Notes: generated by a model from the letters alone, not told the origin. A stretch of 64,000 bases of DNA from Staphylococcus sp. ACRSN (GCF_022346615.1 NZ_JAKRNS010000014.1:1-64000), one strand, 5' to 3'; positions 28,122-41,870 are shown, numbered from the stretch's first letter. Translations and numbers: made by a program.

Positions 28122-30104
28122 ATGGAACACTATCCATTTAAATTACAATCCGATTTTGAACCGCAAGGAGACCAACCCGAAGCGATTAAAGAAATCGTTA
28201 AAGGCGTTAACGAAGGTAAAAGACATCAAACGTTGCTTGGTGCAACAGGTACTGGTAAGACATTTACGATGAGTAATGTTATCAAACAAGTTGGAAAGCC
28301 AACGTTAATCATAGCGCATAATAAAACATTAGCAGGTCAACTCTATAGTGAGTTTAAGGCTTTTTTTCCAGAAAACCGTGTAGAATATTTCGTCAGCTAC
28401 TATGATTATTATCAACCAGAAGCATATGTGCCATCTACAGATACTTTTATAGAAAAGGATGCTTCAATCAATGATGAAATCGATCAGCTGCGACATTCAG
28501 CTACAAGTGCTTTATTTGAACGCGATGACGTTATTATTATTGCAAGTGTGAGTTGTATCTATGGTTTAGGTAACCCGGAAGAATATAGAGATTTAGTAGT
28601 AAGTGTTCGTGTGGGTATGGAAATGGATAGAAGTGAATTATTAAGAAAGTTAGTTGACGTTCAATATACGAGAAATGATATAGATTTTCGTCGTGGGACA
28701 TTTCGAGTAAGGGGGGATGTAGTAGAGATATTCCCAGCATCACGTGAAGAAATGTGTATTCGAGTGGAATTTTTTGGAGATGAAATTGATCGAATTCGAG
28801 AAGTGAACTATTTGACTGGAGAAGTACTTAGAGAACGTGAACACTTTGTGGTATTCCCAGCATCTCACTTCGTAACTCGGGAAGAAAAAATGAAATCTGC
28901 AATTCAAAGAATTGAGAATGAATTGGCGGAACGTTTGGAAGAATTGAGATCGGAAAATAAGTTACTAGAAGCACAGAGACTAGAACAACGTACAAATTAT
29001 GATTTGGAAATGATGAGAGAGATGGGCTTTTGTTCAGGTATTGAAAATTATTCTGTCCATCTTACGTTAAGACCAATGGGTTCAACGCCATATACATTGT
29101 TAGATTATTTTGGTGACGATTGGTTGGTAATGATTGATGAGTCACATGTTACTTTGCCTCAAATCCGTGGTATGTATAATGGTGATAGAGCGCGTAAACA
29201 AGTTCTGGTAGATCATGGTTTCAGATTGCCGAGTGCATTGGACAACAGACCATTAAAGTTTGAAGAGTTTGAAGAAAAGACTAATCAACTTGTGTATGTA
29301 TCAGCAACGCCAGGGCCTTACGAACTTGAACATACAGATGAAATGGTTCAACAAATTATTAGACCAACTGGTTTACTTGATCCTAAGATTGAGGTTAGAC
29401 CAACAGAAAATCAAATAGATGATTTACTTGGTGAAATTCAAGAACGCATTGATCGTAATGAACGTGTCCTTGTCACGACATTAACTAAAAAAATGAGTGA
29501 AGATTTAACAACTTATATGAAGGAAGCCGGCGTTAAAGTAAATTACCTTCATTCAGAGATAAAGACGCTTGAAAGAATAGAAATCATCAGAGATTTGCGT
29601 ATGGGAACTTATGATGTCATTGTCGGAATCAACTTGTTAAGAGAAGGTATTGATATTCCTGAAGTTTCACTGGTGGTCATTTTAGATGCTGATAAAGAAG
29701 GCTTCTTAAGATCAGAACGTTCATTAGTACAAACAATTGGACGAGCTGCACGTAATAGCGAAGGTGAAGTAATCATGTATGGTGATAAGATAACTGATTC
29801 TATGCGTTATGCTTTAGATGAAACAGAGCGACGCCGTAATATTCAGATGGCTTATAATGAAAAACACGGTATCACACCAACAACAATCAATAAAGCTATT
29901 CATGATGTAATCAGTGCTACTGTTGAAAATGATGACACGAATGAAAAACAACAAACAGAAGTACCGAAAAAGCTTACGAAAAAAGAACGTGAAAAAACAA
30001 TTGCAAATATAGAAAAAGAAATGAAGCAAGCCGCCAAAGATCTAGATTTCGAAAAGGCGACCGAATTGAGAGATATGTTATTTGAATTGAAAGCAGAAGG
30101 GTGA
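28122..30104 (+). CDS. uvrB: Excinuclease ABC subunit UvrB
   Basis: Damage-verifying helicase-like subunit of nucleotide excision repair, loaded by UvrA. The 660-residue product has Walker A GATGTGKT (residues 40-47), the beta-hairpin region with [12 protein letters not shown], helicase motifs through [15 protein letters not shown] and QTIGRAARN, and a C-terminal UVR motif (about 620-655) that binds UvrC/UvrA. The start follows taggagg. It is 5 nt from uvrA, forming a two-gene SOS operon under the LexA box at 27960. Confidence 0.97.
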   Translation: MEHYPFKLQSDFEPQGDQPEAIKEIVKGVNEGKRHQTLLGATGTGKTFTMSNVIKQVGKPTLIIAHNKTLAGQLYSEFKAFFPENRVEYFVSYYDYYQPEAYVPSTDTFIEKDASINDEIDQLRHSATSALFERDDVIIIASVSCIYGLGNPEEYRDLVVSVRVGMEMDRSELLRKLVDVQYTRNDIDFRRGTFRVRGDVVEIFPASREEMCIRVEFFGDEIDRIREVNYLTGEVLREREHFVVFPASHFVTREEKMKSAIQRIENELAERLEELRSENKLLEAQRLEQRTNYDLEMMREMGFCSGIENYSVHLTLRPMGSTPYTLLDYFGDDWLVMIDESHVTLPQIRGMYNGDRARKQVLVDHGFRLPSALDNRPLKFEEFEEKTNQLVYVSATPGPYELEHTDEMVQQIIRPTGLLDPKIEVRPTENQIDDLLGEIQERIDRNERVLVTTLTKKMSEDLTTYMKEAGVKVNYLHSEIKTLERIEIIRDLRMGTYDVIVGINLLREGIDIPEVSLVVILDADKEGFLRSERSLVQTIGRAARNSEGEVIMYGDKITDSMRYALDETERRRNIQMAYNEKHGITPTTINKAIHDVISATVENDDTNEKQQTEVPKKLTKKEREKTIANIEKEMKQAAKDLDFEKATELRDMLFELKAEG

Positions 30105-30109
30105 AATAT

Positions 30110-32947
30110 ATGAAACAACCATCTATTGTAGTTAAAGGCGCTCGTGCCCATAATTTAAAAGATGTAGATATAGAAATACCTAAAGATAAATTAATCGTAA
30201 TGACAGGGCTTTCTGGATCAGGAAAGTCATCGCTAGCATTTGACACTATTTATGCAGAAGGACAACGTCGTTATGTCGAATCATTAAGTGCCTATGCACG
30301 CCAATTTTTAGGACAAATGGATAAACCAGATGTAGATACAATTGAAGGTCTATCACCAGCGATTTCTATTGATCAAAAGACAACAAGTAAAAATCCTAGA
30401 TCAACAGTGGCGACTGTTACAGAAATCTATGATTATATTCGATTATTATATGCCAGAGTAGGCAAACCAATTTGTCCAAACCATGGCATAGAAATCGAGT
30501 CACAGACTGTGCAACAGATGGTAGATCGTGTATTAGAGTTGGAAGCACGTACGAAGATACAATTGTTGGCACCTGTCGTTTCGCATAGAAAAGGCTCACA
30601 TGAAAAGTTGATCGAAGATATTAGTAAAAAAGGTTATGTGCGTGTGCGTGTCGATGGAGAAATTACAGACATTAATGAGGTGCCAGAACTAGATAAAAAT
30701 AAAAATCACACAATTGAAGTTGTAATTGATAGATTGGTTGTCAAGGAAGGTATTGAAACACGTTTGGCCGACTCGATTGAAACAGGACTACGTCTTGCTG
30801 AAGGTAATCTTGTTGTCGATATTATTGATGGAGATGAATTAAAGTTCTCTGAAAATCATGCGTGCCCAATTTGTGGATTTTCAATCGGTGAATTAGAGCC
30901 GCGTATGTTCAGTTTTAATAGTCCATTTGGTGCATGTCCAACTTGTGATGGCTTAGGTCAAAAATTAAAGGTAGATTTAGAATTAGTTGTACCGGATACT
31001 AATAAAACGCTTAATGAAGGAGCAATTATCCCGTGGGAACCGACAAGTTCGGATTATTATCCAACATTGTTGAAGCGTGTATGTGAAGTATTTAAAATCA
31101 ATATGGATAAGCCATATAAAAAATTAACAGATAGACAAAAAGATATTATTTTATACGGTTCAAAAGGTAAAGAAATCGAATTTACATTTAAACAACGTAA
31201 CGGTCAAACACGTAAACGTACGATGGAATTTGAAGGGGTTATCCCAAATATTAATCGCCGCTATCATGAATCACCATCAGAATTAGTAAGGGAAATGATG
31301 AGCAAGTATATGACTGAGTTGCCATGTGAAACTTGTCACGGTAAACGATTAAGCAGAGAAGCTTTATCAGTATATGTAGCAGGTCATAATATTGGCGAAA
31401 TCGTTGAAAATTCAATAAAGAATGCCTTAGATTTATATCAACATATTGATTTGTCTGAACAAGATAAAAAAATTGCAGATCAAATTTTAAAAGAAATTAT
31501 ATCTAGGTTAGAATTTTTATACAATGTAGGCTTGGAGTATTTAACATTAAATCGTGCTTCTGGATCTTTATCTGGAGGTGAGGCGCAACGAATTCGTTTA
31601 GCAACACAAATTGGTTCTAGGTTGTCCGGTGTTCTTTATGTGTTAGATGAACCATCAATCGGCTTACATCAACGAGATAATGATCGCTTGATTGACACAT
31701 TGAAAGAAATGAGAGATTTAGGAAATACATTAATCGTTGTCGAACACGATGATGATACAATGAGAGCTGCAGATTATCTTGTGGATGTAGGACCTGGTGC
31801 AGGTGAACACGGTGGACAAGTCGTTGCGAGTGGAACACCTAAGCAAGTTATGAATAATAAAAAATCATTAACTGGTCAATATTTGAGTGGCAAAAAACGA
31901 ATAGAAGTACCGGAACAACGTCGAGCAATTACAGATAGAAAAATTGAAGTTAAAGGTGCAAGAAGTAATAACTTAAAAGGTGTTGATGTTTCTTTTCCAC
32001 TATCAACAATGACAGTTGTTACAGGTGTCTCAGGTTCGGGTAAAAGTTCACTTGTCAATGAAGTATTATATAAATCATTAGCTAAGGAAATTAATAAATC
32101 GAAGGTGAAGCCTGGTGATTGTGATGAAATCACAGGTATAGATCAAATAGAACGCATTATTGATATAGATCAATCGCCAATTGGTAGAACACCAAGATCT
32201 AATCCCGCAACTTATACTGGAGTGTTCGATAATATTAGAGATATTTTTGCACAAACGAATGAGGCAAAAGTAAGAGGGTATTCGAAAGGACGTTTTAGTT
32301 TTAATGTTAAAGGCGGACGTTGTGAAGCCTGTAAAGGGGATGGGATTATCAAGATTGAGATGCACTTTTTACCAGATGTATACGTTCCTTGTGAAGTTTG
32401 TGGTGGAACAAGATATAATCGTGAGACATTAGAAGTGACATATAAAGGGAAAAATATTGCTGATATTCTTGCTATGACTGCAGAAGATGCTACTAATTTC
32501 TTTGAAAATGTACCAAAGATACACCGCAAGTTAAAAACATTGGTAGATGTTGGGTTAGGTTATGTTACGCTAGGTCAGCCTGCTACAACTTTATCAGGTG
32601 GTGAAGCACAACGTGTGAAACTTGCGTCAGAATTGCACAAACGTTCTACTGGTAAGTCAATTTATATCTTAGATGAACCAACGACTGGATTACATGTTGA
32701 TGATATTAGCCGTTTATTAAAAGTGCTAAATAAATTGGTAGAAAATGGAGATTCCGTTGTTATAATTGAACATAATTTGGACGTAATCAAAATGGCGGAT
32801 TATATTATTGATTTAGGTCCTGAAGGTGGCGATGGTGGTGGTACAATAGTAGCTACTGGTACCCCTGAAGCAATAGCGAATGTAAAAGATAGCTATACAG
32901 GTCAATATTTGAAGCCTGTCTTAGAAAGGGATACTGTTAAATCATAA
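30110..32947 (+). CDS. uvrA: Excinuclease ABC subunit UvrA
   Basis: Damage-recognition ATPase of nucleotide excision repair, which forms a dimer and recruits UvrB. The 945-residue product carries two ABC-type ATPase modules: Walker [10 protein letters not shown] near the start and GVSGSGKSS near residue 640, with signatures [10 protein letters not shown] and [10 protein letters not shown]. Zinc-finger cysteines are CPIC...CPTC and CEAC...CEVC. ATG 30110 was chosen over GTG 30101 because agaaggg is properly spaced only for the ATG. Confidence 0.97.
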   Translation: MKQPSIVVKGARAHNLKDVDIEIPKDKLIVMTGLSGSGKSSLAFDTIYAEGQRRYVESLSAYARQFLGQMDKPDVDTIEGLSPAISIDQKTTSKNPRSTVATVTEIYDYIRLLYARVGKPICPNHGIEIESQTVQQMVDRVLELEARTKIQLLAPVVSHRKGSHEKLIEDISKKGYVRVRVDGEITDINEVPELDKNKNHTIEVVIDRLVVKEGIETRLADSIETGLRLAEGNLVVDIIDGDELKFSENHACPICGFSIGELEPRMFSFNSPFGACPTCDGLGQKLKVDLELVVPDTNKTLNEGAIIPWEPTSSDYYPTLLKRVCEVFKINMDKPYKKLTDRQKDIILYGSKGKEIEFTFKQRNGQTRKRTMEFEGVIPNINRRYHESPSELVREMMSKYMTELPCETCHGKRLSREALSVYVAGHNIGEIVENSIKNALDLYQHIDLSEQDKKIADQILKEIISRLEFLYNVGLEYLTLNRASGSLSGGEAQRIRLATQIGSRLSGVLYVLDEPSIGLHQRDNDRLIDTLKEMRDLGNTLIVVEHDDDTMRAADYLVDVGPGAGEHGGQVVASGTPKQVMNNKKSLTGQYLSGKKRIEVPEQRRAITDRKIEVKGARSNNLKGVDVSFPLSTMTVVTGVSGSGKSSLVNEVLYKSLAKEINKSKVKPGDCDEITGIDQIERIIDIDQSPIGRTPRSNPATYTGVFDNIRDIFAQTNEAKVRGYSKGRFSFNVKGGRCEACKGDGIIKIEMHFLPDVYVPCEVCGGTRYNRETLEVTYKGKNIADILAMTAEDATNFFENVPKIHRKLKTLVDVGLGYVTLGQPATTLSGGEAQRVKLASELHKRSTGKSIYILDEPTTGLHVDDISRLLKVLNKLVENGDSVVIIEHNLDVIKMADYIIDLGPEGGDGGGTIVATGTPEAIANVKDSYTGQYLKPVLERDTVKS

Positions 32948-33525
32948 GCTATTAATGGATTCATTGTGGATAGCTAAGTATAAGTTATACTGGATGAAAT
33001 CGATTAAAAAATCTAAGTATATATATCGAATGAGTTCAATATTGTTGGTCGATGTTTGACACTATAAGGCATTAGCTAAATGTAATTGTAATTCTATTAA
33101 GATTTGATTAGGGTACTAAAGGTTATGGAACATAAAGTATAGAAAAATAAAAAGTAAATATATTTTAAAATATAAGAGAGAGCTAATCCATAAAAGGTTA
33201 GCTCTCTCTTATTTTGAGAAAGGATATTTGTGTTCCTGTCTTTATTCAGACAATTTATGCAAAAATATTCAATACTAGAGGAGAAATATTTTAAATTTTA
33301 TTGAATTTTGAAATTCAATTGATAATACATAACTAATAAAGCATTAAGAAATTAAAGTTATCATACGTGTCATAACGCAATATCATTAACTACAAATGTA
33401 AGGTAAAATAGAAAGGTATGAATTATTTTATGAACTACTACACTTTTTAATATGGATTATCAATGCTTTTTGATATGATTAATACATATTGTAAATGTAG
33501 AAGAAATATTGATAGAGGTGAAGCT
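32948..33525. other. Intergenic region between uvrA and hprK
   Basis: About 580 bp. It includes the terminator at 33172-33216. The frame of hprK stays open upstream to about 33463 without a ribosome site. The rest is AT-rich and presumably holds the hprK promoter near 33430-33480. Confidence 0.55.
33172..33216 (+). terminator. uvrBA terminator
   Basis: ataagagagagctaatcc and ggttagctctctcttat pair with one bulge, then tttt. Confidence 0.75.
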
Positions 33526-34461
33526 ATGTTAACTACGAAGAACTTAGTAGAACGCTTTGAACTTGAAATTATCGCAGGTGAAGCGGGCTTAAATAAACAA
33601 ATTAAAAACACAGATATTTCAAGACCGGGTTTGGAAATGGCGGGCTATTTTTCGCATTACGCTTCTGATCGAATCCAATTATTAGGAACAACGGAACTTT
33701 CATTTTATAATTTGTTGCCAGATGAAGAACGAAAAGGTAGAATGAGAAAGTTATGTCGTCCCGAAACGCCAGCTATCATTGTTACTAGGGATTTAGAACC
33801 ACCAGAAGAATTAATTCAAGCAGCCACAGAGCTTGAAACACCATTGATTACTTCAACTATAGCAACAACACAATTGATGGGAAGACTTACAACCTTTTTA
33901 GAACATGAGCTAGCGCGAACGACTTCATTACATGGCGTGCTAGTTGATGTATATGGTGTTGGTGTATTAATTACTGGTGACTCTGGTATTGGTAAAAGTG
34001 AGACTGCGTTAGAATTAGTTAAACGTGGACATCGACTTGTCGCTGATGACAATGTAGAAATACGAGAAGTAAGTAAAGATGAGTTGATAGGTAAAGCACC
34101 GAAATTAATTGAACATTTACTCGAAATCAGAGGTCTAGGCATCATAAATGTTATGACGTTATTTGGAGCGGGGTCAATTTTAACTGAGAAGCGACTGCGT
34201 TTAAATATTCATTTAGAAAATTGGCATAAAGAGAAACTATATGATCGTGTAGGACTAAATGAAGAGAAACTAAAAATCTTAGATAATGAAATTACAAAGA
34301 AAACAATACCAGTGCGTCCTGGACGAAATGTAGCAGTAATTATAGAAGTAGCAGCGATGAACTATCGTTTGAATATTATGGGCATCAATACCGCTGAGGA
34401 ATTCAACGACCGTCTCAACGCAGAAATAATGAGAAATGGACACAACGGTGAGGAGAACTAA
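33526..34461 (+). CDS. hprK: HPr kinase/phosphorylase
   Basis: Phosphorylates HPr on Ser46 with ATP, or reverses this, and so drives CcpA-mediated carbon catabolite control. The product has an N-terminal domain (about 1-130) and a C-terminal kinase domain with P-loop GDSGIGKSE and the HprK signature [11 protein letters not shown]. Length is 311 residues from ATG 33526, which has agaggtga upstream and the usual start [11 protein letters not shown]. The neighbour lgt starts 0 to 3 nt after its stop, as in the conserved hprK-lgt operon. Confidence 0.96.
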   Translation: MLTTKNLVERFELEIIAGEAGLNKQIKNTDISRPGLEMAGYFSHYASDRIQLLGTTELSFYNLLPDEERKGRMRKLCRPETPAIIVTRDLEPPEELIQAATELETPLITSTIATTQLMGRLTTFLEHELARTTSLHGVLVDVYGVGVLITGDSGIGKSETALELVKRGHRLVADDNVEIREVSKDELIGKAPKLIEHLLEIRGLGIINVMTLFGAGSILTEKRLRLNIHLENWHKEKLYDRVGLNEEKLKILDNEITKKTIPVRPGRNVAVIIEVAAMNYRLNIMGINTAEEFNDRLNAEIMRNGHNGEEN

Positions 34462-34464
34462 TTG

Positions 34465-35301
34465 ATGATGAGTTTAAATTTTATTGATCCTATTGCGTTT
34501 GAATTAGGACCAATTTCAGTGCGTTGGTATGGCATTATTATTGCTGCCGGCATTTTGCTTGGGTATTTTATTGCTCAAGCAAGTGTGAAGCGTATTGGTC
34601 ATGATAAAGATACGCTAGTGGATATTATCTTTTGGAGTGCAATAATTGGATTTATTGTTGCACGTATCTATTTTGTCATATTCCAATGGCCATATTATGT
34701 ACAAAACCCTATAGAAATACCAATGATTTGGCATGGTGGAATTGCAATTCATGGTGGATTAATTGGTGGTTTTGTTACAGGGATTTTTGTTTGTAGAAAT
34801 AAAAATCTTAATCCATTTCAAATCGGTGATGTTATTGCACCTAGTATGATTTTAGGACAAGGTATTGGTAGATGGGGAAACTTTATGAATCATGAAGCAC
34901 ATGGTGGGCCAGTTACCAAAAGTTTCTTAGAAAATCTGCATATCCCCAATTTTATAATAGAAAATATGTATATTAATGGAAAGTATTATCAACCAACATT
35001 TTTATATGAATCACTGTGGGATGTTTTAGGATTCGTAGTATTAATTAGTATAAGAAAACATATGCGAGTTGGAGATACATTATGCCTATACCTTATTTGG
35101 TATTCGATCGGTAGATTTTTTGTGGAAGGCATGCGTACGGATAGTTTGATGTTAACAGAGCATATTAGAGTAGCACAACTTATGTCCGTTATATTAATAA
35201 TCATTGGTATTTCAATTATGATTATACGTAGAGTTAAATATAAAGCTCCCCAATATAAAGCAGTTGGTCCTTTGAGTTGGCCAAATAAAAAAGTGAAGTG
35301 A
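34465..35301 (+). CDS. lgt: Prolipoprotein diacylglyceryl transferase
   Basis: Membrane enzyme that transfers diacylglycerol from phosphatidylglycerol to the cysteine of lipobox proteins such as SstD and the EMYY lipoprotein in this window. The Lgt signature [14 protein letters not shown] and the early IHGGLIGG region are visible among about seven membrane segments. Three starts are close together (TTG 34462, ATG 34465, ATG 34468). I take 34465 (278 residues), 9 nt after aggag. It continues the hprK transcript. Confidence 0.95.
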   Translation: MMSLNFIDPIAFELGPISVRWYGIIIAAGILLGYFIAQASVKRIGHDKDTLVDIIFWSAIIGFIVARIYFVIFQWPYYVQNPIEIPMIWHGGIAIHGGLIGGFVTGIFVCRNKNLNPFQIGDVIAPSMILGQGIGRWGNFMNHEAHGGPVTKSFLENLHIPNFIIENMYINGKYYQPTFLYESLWDVLGFVVLISIRKHMRVGDTLCLYLIWYSIGRFFVEGMRTDSLMLTEHIRVAQLMSVILIIIGISIMIIRRVKYKAPQYKAVGPLSWPNKKVK

Positions 35302-35311
35302 TAAATAATCT

Positions 35312-35794
35312 ATGCGTAGATTAAAAACAATACAGTCCAATGATACAAATCCACTTTGGCATATGTACCGGTATGTAAGAGGTATTAAAGTATTTAAACA
35401 AACGGTTGTCATTGAAATTTGTCGCTATTTGCCACAACTAAAGATAAAACATTGGATATATAAGCATATTTTAAAGATGAATATAGGAACAAATACAGCA
35501 TTCGCATTCAAGGTTGTTCCAGATATATTAAGACCAGAATTAATCACTGTAGGAAAAAATTGTGTGATAGGCTATAATACGACTATTTTGACACACGAAT
35601 TTCTAGTAGAAGCATATAGAACAGGGCAAGTTGTAATCGGAGATAATACACTGATTGGCGCAAACGTCACTATTTTAGCAGGCGTAAAGATTGGTAGTAA
35701 TGTCAAAGTAGGTGCAGGTACAGTTGTTTCTAAAGATGTGCCAGATAATGCGGTTGCATATGGTAATCCAATGCAACTAAAAACTATGAATTAA
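35312..35794 (+). CDS. Left-handed beta-helix acyltransferase (YvoF-like)
   Basis: A 160-residue member of the hexapeptide-repeat acyltransferase superfamily. The C-terminal two thirds show repeating [LIV]-G-x4 units, for example GKNCVIGYNTTIL, IGDNTLIGANVTILAG and IGSNVKVGAGTVV, ending in YGNPMQL. It follows lgt by 10 nt, as yvoF follows lgt nearby in Bacillus. The acceptor and acyl group are not known. Probably part of the hprK-lgt operon. Confidence 0.8.
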   Translation: MRRLKTIQSNDTNPLWHMYRYVRGIKVFKQTVVIEICRYLPQLKIKHWIYKHILKMNIGTNTAFAFKVVPDILRPELITVGKNCVIGYNTTILTHEFLVEAYRTGQVVIGDNTLIGANVTILAGVKIGSNVKVGAGTVVSKDVPDNAVAYGNPMQLKTMN

Positions 35795-35815
35795 ATAATT
35801 AGGAGGTGGACATAG

Positions 35816-37252
35816 ATGGCGCAAAATAATAAAGTGATACAAATGAAACTTGATAGTCATTTTTATAAAAGATTGGCAGATCAAAAATTCCAACATCAAG
35901 ATTATAAAAAGGCTGCAGAATACTATGAAAAAGTGCTTGATATGTCACCCCAAGATTTTGAAAGCAAAGTAAAGTATGCAGAGAGTCTTGTGAAATTAGG
36001 TTTGAGTAATAAAGCAGAACAATTATTTTATGAAAGTATTGCGCAAGATGAACATATAGAAGATAGTTATTATGAACTAAGTCAGTTAAACATTGTAAAA
36101 AATGACCCCAACAAAGCATTCTTATTTGGAATGAATTACGTCATTATATCTGAAGATGAAGATTACCAAGAAGAATTAGAAGAAATGTTTGAAGTATCAT
36201 ATCATTCTCCTGAAAAAATAGAAGTTGAAAGCCAGTTATTTGCAATACAACTCATATTTCAGTATTTATTTTCACATGGTCGATTAATAGATGCTCAAAA
36301 ATATCTGCTAAGGCAAAATGAAACATTGCAAGCACATAGAGTTGTCCGTAATTTACTCGCGATGTGTTACCTTTATCTTAACAAGTATGATACAGCGAAA
36401 GAGATGTTTGAACAATTACTAGCTGAAGATAATACAGATGTACATGCATTATGTCATTATACATTGTTATTATATAATACGAATGATGTTGAAAAGTATG
36501 AAAGATACTTAAATTTATTGAATAAAGTTGCACCAATGAATGAAGATGAGTCATTTAAACTCGGCATCGTTTTATGCTATTTAAAGCAATATGAAGCTTC
36601 GCAAAGCGTACTTTTACCTCTATATAAAAAAGGGAAATTCCTTTCTATTCAAATGTATAATGCACTTAGCTTTAATAATTACCATTTAAATAATATTGAA
36701 GAAAGTAAATATTTCTGGTCAAAATTACAGGACATCTCTCAGGTTGATGTTGGATATGCGCCATGGGTAATTGCTGAAAGTAAGGTATATTTTGATGAAA
36801 AGATTTTACCACTACTTATGAATGATGATAATCATCATAGATTGTATGGTATTTTTTTAGTAAATCAATTAAGAGGTAAAGAAGTTTTCATGACAGAAGA
36901 AATATGGTCGGTGCTTGAGACGATGAATGACTATGAAAAGTTATATTTAACTTATTTAATCCAAGATTTGAAACTAAATAAGTTGGATTTCATTCACAAG
37001 GGTCTATTGATGATGTACAATGTGGAAGCATTAAAAAATAATGAAAAGTTATTTATTTCATGGATTGATCAAGCAGAAGCTATTATCGCAGAAAATACGG
37101 ATTTAGATGACACCAATGCATATGTAGCAGCGTATGTGTATATGCATTACAAAGTTTCAGAGCAGAAAGTGACTAAACAACAAGTGTGTGATTGGTTTGA
37201 AATTTCTACTTATAAGTTGAATAAAACCATAGATTATCTATTGAGCATATAA
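35816..37252 (+). CDS. TPR repeat protein (YvcD-like)
   Basis: A 478-residue soluble protein with tetratricopeptide-like helical repeats, clearest at residues about 15-70 (KAAEYYEKVLDMSPQD) and about 165-250. No catalytic motif is visible, so it is most likely a protein-interaction scaffold. The order acyltransferase, TPR protein, trxB matches the yvoF-yvcD-trxB order in Bacillus. The start ATG has taggaggtg. Function unknown. Confidence 0.75.
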   Translation: MAQNNKVIQMKLDSHFYKRLADQKFQHQDYKKAAEYYEKVLDMSPQDFESKVKYAESLVKLGLSNKAEQLFYESIAQDEHIEDSYYELSQLNIVKNDPNKAFLFGMNYVIISEDEDYQEELEEMFEVSYHSPEKIEVESQLFAIQLIFQYLFSHGRLIDAQKYLLRQNETLQAHRVVRNLLAMCYLYLNKYDTAKEMFEQLLAEDNTDVHALCHYTLLLYNTNDVEKYERYLNLLNKVAPMNEDESFKLGIVLCYLKQYEASQSVLLPLYKKGKFLSIQMYNALSFNNYHLNNIEESKYFWSKLQDISQVDVGYAPWVIAESKVYFDEKILPLLMNDDNHHRLYGIFLVNQLRGKEVFMTEEIWSVLETMNDYEKLYLTYLIQDLKLNKLDFIHKGLLMMYNVEALKNNEKLFISWIDQAEAIIAENTDLDDTNAYVAAYVYMHYKVSEQKVTKQQVCDWFEISTYKLNKTIDYLLSI

Positions 37253-37317
37253 GTTTAATAAAAGCAAGAAATCATATATAATGCGCATAATGAATTAATA
37301 AACAGGAGGCAATTTAA

Positions 37318-38262
<945 letters not shown>

Positions 38263-38663
38263 TTAAATGATTGATACGCATTTGCATATAATAGAATAAA
38301 ATTTCAGTAATAGCTAGAATGTTCATTTCACTAATTTTATTGTGATGATGTCATTCTAGCTTTTTACATATGTATTGAACGTTAAAATTGATTGAACTGT
38401 TATAAAGTAATCTATTGGGGAAAAGGGATAAAGTTGCACATGTTTAATATAGGTAGTTTCAAAGTAGATTAGAGACGAAGTAATAAAAATATGGTTTAAT
38501 TATTAAGATAATAAACTATTACCTGAGTTGATTTTAATGTAATATATTATATGATAGCATGAATCATATTAGTTAAATATGCAATATCAACAATGCTTAA
38601 TAGTTGAGACAGGAAATTGCTTGGCAGTAGCAACAGAAAATATGTAACGGATGGTGTAAAGGT
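38263..38663. other. Intergenic region between trxB and rapZ
   Basis: About 400 bp with a terminator at 38312-38366. The rest is AT-rich and should contain the rapZ promoter, but I cannot fix it. Confidence 0.5.
38312..38366 (+). terminator. trxB terminator
   Basis: Perfect 10-nt arms agctagaatg and cattctagct with a long loop of 30 nt, then ttttt. Confidence 0.65.
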
Positions 38664-39590
38664 ATGCAACATGGAGATAAGGAAATAATTAAGAGTGAAT
38701 TATTAGTTGTTACAGGCTTATCAGGCGCCGGTAAATCAGTTGTAATACAAAGTTTAGAAGATATAGGTTACTTTTGTGTTGATAATTTACCACCTATTTT
38801 GTTACCAAAATTTGTTGAGCTTATGGAACAGGGTAACTCATCATTACAAAAAGTTGCAATAGCAATCGATTTAAGGGGAAAAGAGCTGTTTAAATCGTTG
38901 ATTCAAGAGATGGATCAAATCAAAAGTAATTCAAATTTAATTGTCGAATTGATGTTTTTAGAAGCATCAAATGAGAAATTGATTTCTCGATATAAGGAAA
39001 CACGTCGGGCGCATCCATTGAATGAAAATGGTCAACGCTCATTAATTGAATCTATTGATGAAGAACGCTACTTATTAAATGAAATTAAGAGCTTAGCCAA
39101 TTATACGATTGATACTTCATATATGAAACCTAAAGAATTACGAAAACGCGTTGAAGATTATTTTAATCGCAATGATATCGATACATTTAATATTAGTGTC
39201 ACGAGTTTTGGATTTAAGCATGGTATACAAATGGATGCCGATTTAGTCTTCGATGTAAGGTTTTTACCCAATCCACATTATGTAGACGATTTAAGACCAC
39301 TAACGGGTGAAGATGAACCTGTTTATAATTACGTTATGAAATGGAAAGAAACAAATATATTCTTCGATAAATTAATGGACTTACTTAAATTTATGATTCC
39401 TGGTTATAAAAAAGAAGGTAAGTCACAGTTAGTAATTGCAATTGGATGTACAGGAGGACAACATCGTTCTGTTGCGTTAGCGAAGCGAATAGGCACAGAT
39501 TTGCAAGATAGTTTTGACTATAATGTATATGTGCACCATCGTGATGCACATGTTGAAAGTGGCGTGAGAAATAAAAATGAGAAAAATTAG
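38664..39590 (+). CDS. rapZ: RNase adapter protein RapZ family (YvcJ)
   Basis: P-loop nucleotide-binding protein with an N-terminal Walker A GLSGAGKS and a C-terminal domain containing [13 protein letters not shown], which in E. coli RapZ binds small RNAs and controls GlcN6P synthase. The Gram-positive homologue YvcJ hydrolyses GTP and its role is less clear. Length is 308 residues from ATG 38664. The upstream site (taaagg) is close to the start, so an alternative is possible. It overlaps yvcK by 14 nt in the conserved rapZ-yvcK-whiA operon. Confidence 0.9.
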   Translation: MQHGDKEIIKSELLVVTGLSGAGKSVVIQSLEDIGYFCVDNLPPILLPKFVELMEQGNSSLQKVAIAIDLRGKELFKSLIQEMDQIKSNSNLIVELMFLEASNEKLISRYKETRRAHPLNENGQRSLIESIDEERYLLNEIKSLANYTIDTSYMKPKELRKRVEDYFNRNDIDTFNISVTSFGFKHGIQMDADLVFDVRFLPNPHYVDDLRPLTGEDEPVYNYVMKWKETNIFFDKLMDLLKFMIPGYKKEGKSQLVIAIGCTGGQHRSVALAKRIGTDLQDSFDYNVYVHHRDAHVESGVRNKNEKN

Positions 39591-40569
39591 ACTTGTTCTC
39601 ATCGGTGGAGGTACAGGATTGCCCGTTTTAGCACGTGGTTTAAGAGACTATCCAATCGATATTACGACTATTGTCACAGTAGCAGATGATGGTGGTAGTA
39701 CTGGGAAAATTAGAAATGAAATGGATATACCAGCACCCGGTGATATACGAAATGTAATTTCAGCATTAAGTGAGACAGAAACAACTTTAAATCAATTATT
39801 TCAATATCGTTTTAAAGAAAATCAAATAGAAGGTCATGCATTAGGTAATTTAATTATTGCTGCATTGACCAATATCACAGATGATTTTGGTCATGCTGTA
39901 AAATTATTGAGTGAAATTTTAAATATTAAAGGGCGAGTAATTCCTTCAACTAATACAAGTGTGCGTTTAAATGCGGTAATGGATGATGGTGAAGTTGTCT
40001 GTGGGGAATCAGAAATTCCAAAAAAGAATAAAAGGATTAAAAAGGTCTTTTTAGAGCCTGAAGATGTTGAACCAATGGAAGAAGCAATTCAAGCATTAGA
40101 AGAAGCTGATTTAATCGTTCTTGGTCCTGGCTCATTATATACAAGCGTAATTTCAAATTTATGTGTGAAAGGAATTAGTGAGGCTATATTAAAAAGTGAA
40201 GCCCCTAAATTATATGTATCCAATGTGATGACACAACCCGGTGAAACAACTGGTTATACAGCAGAAGATCATGTAAATGCAATTCATGAACATGTTGGTG
40301 AAAAGTGCATAGATTACGCAATTTGTGGTCCCCAAACATACAATGAAGAGGTATTAAGACGTTATAGAGAAGAAAATGCAGAACCTGTTAATTGTGATAC
40401 GATAGAAATGGAAAAACTTGGTATTAAAGTGATGACACATTCTGATTTAATTGAAATATCATCACAGAACTTTGTCCGTCATAATTATGAAATTTTAGCG
40501 AAGATGATTTACGAAATTGCTATTAACGAAACAGAGACAATTGAATTTAATAGAAATGAGAAAGAATAA
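39577..40569 (+). CDS. Gluconeogenesis factor YvcK/MgfK
   Basis: A 330-residue member of the CofD-like/UPF0052 family, with the N-terminal [13 protein letters not shown] nucleotide-binding loop and [12 protein letters not shown]. In B. subtilis YvcK is needed for growth on gluconeogenic carbon sources and for correct cell wall synthesis, and it binds UDP-sugars. It overlaps the end of rapZ by 14 nt, pointing to coupled translation, and is followed by whiA 50 nt later. Confidence 0.9.
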   Translation: MRKIRLVLIGGGTGLPVLARGLRDYPIDITTIVTVADDGGSTGKIRNEMDIPAPGDIRNVISALSETETTLNQLFQYRFKENQIEGHALGNLIIAALTNITDDFGHAVKLLSEILNIKGRVIPSTNTSVRLNAVMDDGEVVCGESEIPKKNKRIKKVFLEPEDVEPMEEAIQALEEADLIVLGPGSLYTSVISNLCVKGISEAILKSEAPKLYVSNVMTQPGETTGYTAEDHVNAIHEHVGEKCIDYAICGPQTYNEEVLRRYREENAEPVNCDTIEMEKLGIKVMTHSDLIEISSQNFVRHNYEILAKMIYEIAINETETIEFNRNEKE

Positions 40570-40619
40570 TAAATTATTACTAAGAAATATCTATTTAGTA
40601 AGGAAAGGACTGATTCACA

Positions 40620-41567
40620 ATGAGCTTTGCATCCGATATGAAAAATGAACTCACGAGAATAGAAGTTGATGAAGCGAATGCAAAAGCAGAGCTCAGTGCA
40701 CTGATTCGAATGAATGGTGCACTCAGTCTTGCCAATCAGCAGTTTGTAATCAATGTTCAAACGGAAAACGCAACAACAGCCAGAAGAATTTATTCACTGA
40801 TTAAGAAAGTCTTTGGTGTAGAAGTTGAGTTACTTGTTAGAAAGAAAATGAAATTGAAAAAAAATAATATTTATATCTGTAGAATTAAAGCACGCTCTAG
40901 AGAAATATTAAACGAATTAGGTATATTAAAAGAAGGCGTATTTACTAGAGAAATTGATGAATCAATGATCCAAGATGATGAAATGAAACGTAGTTATTTA
41001 AGAGGTGCTTTTCTTGCTGGTGGATCGGTAAATAATCCAGAAACATCTTCTTATCACTTAGAAATATTTTCATTGTATGAAGATCATTCTGAAGGATTAA
41101 CTCAATTAATGAATAATTATGAGTTAAATGCCAAACATTTGGAACGCAAAAAAGGAAGCATAGCTTACTTGAAAGAAGCTGAAAAAATTTCTGATTTTCT
41201 AAGTTTGATTGGTGGGTTCCAAGCATTATTGAAGTTTGAGGATGTACGTATTGTAAGAGATATGAGAAATTCGGTGAATCGACTTGTGAACTGTGAAACA
41301 GCCAATTTAAATAAAACTGTAAGTGCAGCAATGAAACAAGTAGAAAGTATTCAGTTGATTGATCAAGAAATTGGACTTGATAATTTACCAGATAGATTGA
41401 GAGAAATTGCAAAATTGAGAGTGGAACATCAAGATGTTTCGTTAAAAGAACTTGGTGAAATGATGTCTACTGGTGCAATTTCCAAATCTGGTGTAAACCA
41501 CCGCTTAAGAAAATTGAATGAGATGGCTGATAAGATTAGAAGTGGTGAGCCATTAGAATTGAAATAG
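40620..41567 (+). CDS. whiA: DNA-binding protein WhiA
   Basis: A 315-residue protein with an N-terminal LAGLIDADG-homing-endonuclease-like domain (about 20-210, including [16 protein letters not shown]) and a C-terminal helix-turn-helix (about 225-310, including [21 protein letters not shown] and [10 protein letters not shown]). It is a sporulation regulator in Streptomyces. In Firmicutes it affects cell division and chromosome segregation. It is the last gene of the rapZ-yvcK-whiA operon, ended by the hairpin 41579-41612. Confidence 0.93.
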   Translation: MSFASDMKNELTRIEVDEANAKAELSALIRMNGALSLANQQFVINVQTENATTARRIYSLIKKVFGVEVELLVRKKMKLKKNNIYICRIKARSREILNELGILKEGVFTREIDESMIQDDEMKRSYLRGAFLAGGSVNNPETSSYHLEIFSLYEDHSEGLTQLMNNYELNAKHLERKKGSIAYLKEAEKISDFLSLIGGFQALLKFEDVRIVRDMRNSVNRLVNCETANLNKTVSAAMKQVESIQLIDQEIGLDNLPDRLREIAKLRVEHQDVSLKELGEMMSTGAISKSGVNHRLRKLNEMADKIRSGEPLELK

Positions 41568-41578
41568 TATAATTAAGT

Positions 41579-41612
41579 AAGCACTTAACATCTAGGTTAA
41601 GTGCTTATTTTA
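41579..41612 (+). terminator. whiA operon terminator
   Basis: Perfect 11-nt arms aagcacttaac and gttaagtgctt, then attttaattt. Confidence 0.8.
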
Positions 41613-41870
41613 ATTTAATAGTTAATTTATTAGATAAATATACACGTTTTATGTGAACTAAGAATTTTATTGTGCTTTGATTTCCGTAGAATATAATATC
41701 AAATATATAAGTGATGTATTGGATTAATACAGAACTTCTACTACTAATAATTTATTTCATTTTTAAGAACTGAAATATTATTAAAAGCAAATATCAGAAT
41801 ATTCAAACTTTAATTTTTATGATATATTAAGTAGCAAACTAAAAAATAGCCATTTAAAGGGGTGTTTCGT

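Noticed and set aside
33463-33525. N-terminal extension of HprK
   Set aside because: The 21 extra residues have no ribosome site and are absent from the family; ATG 33526 has a strong site.
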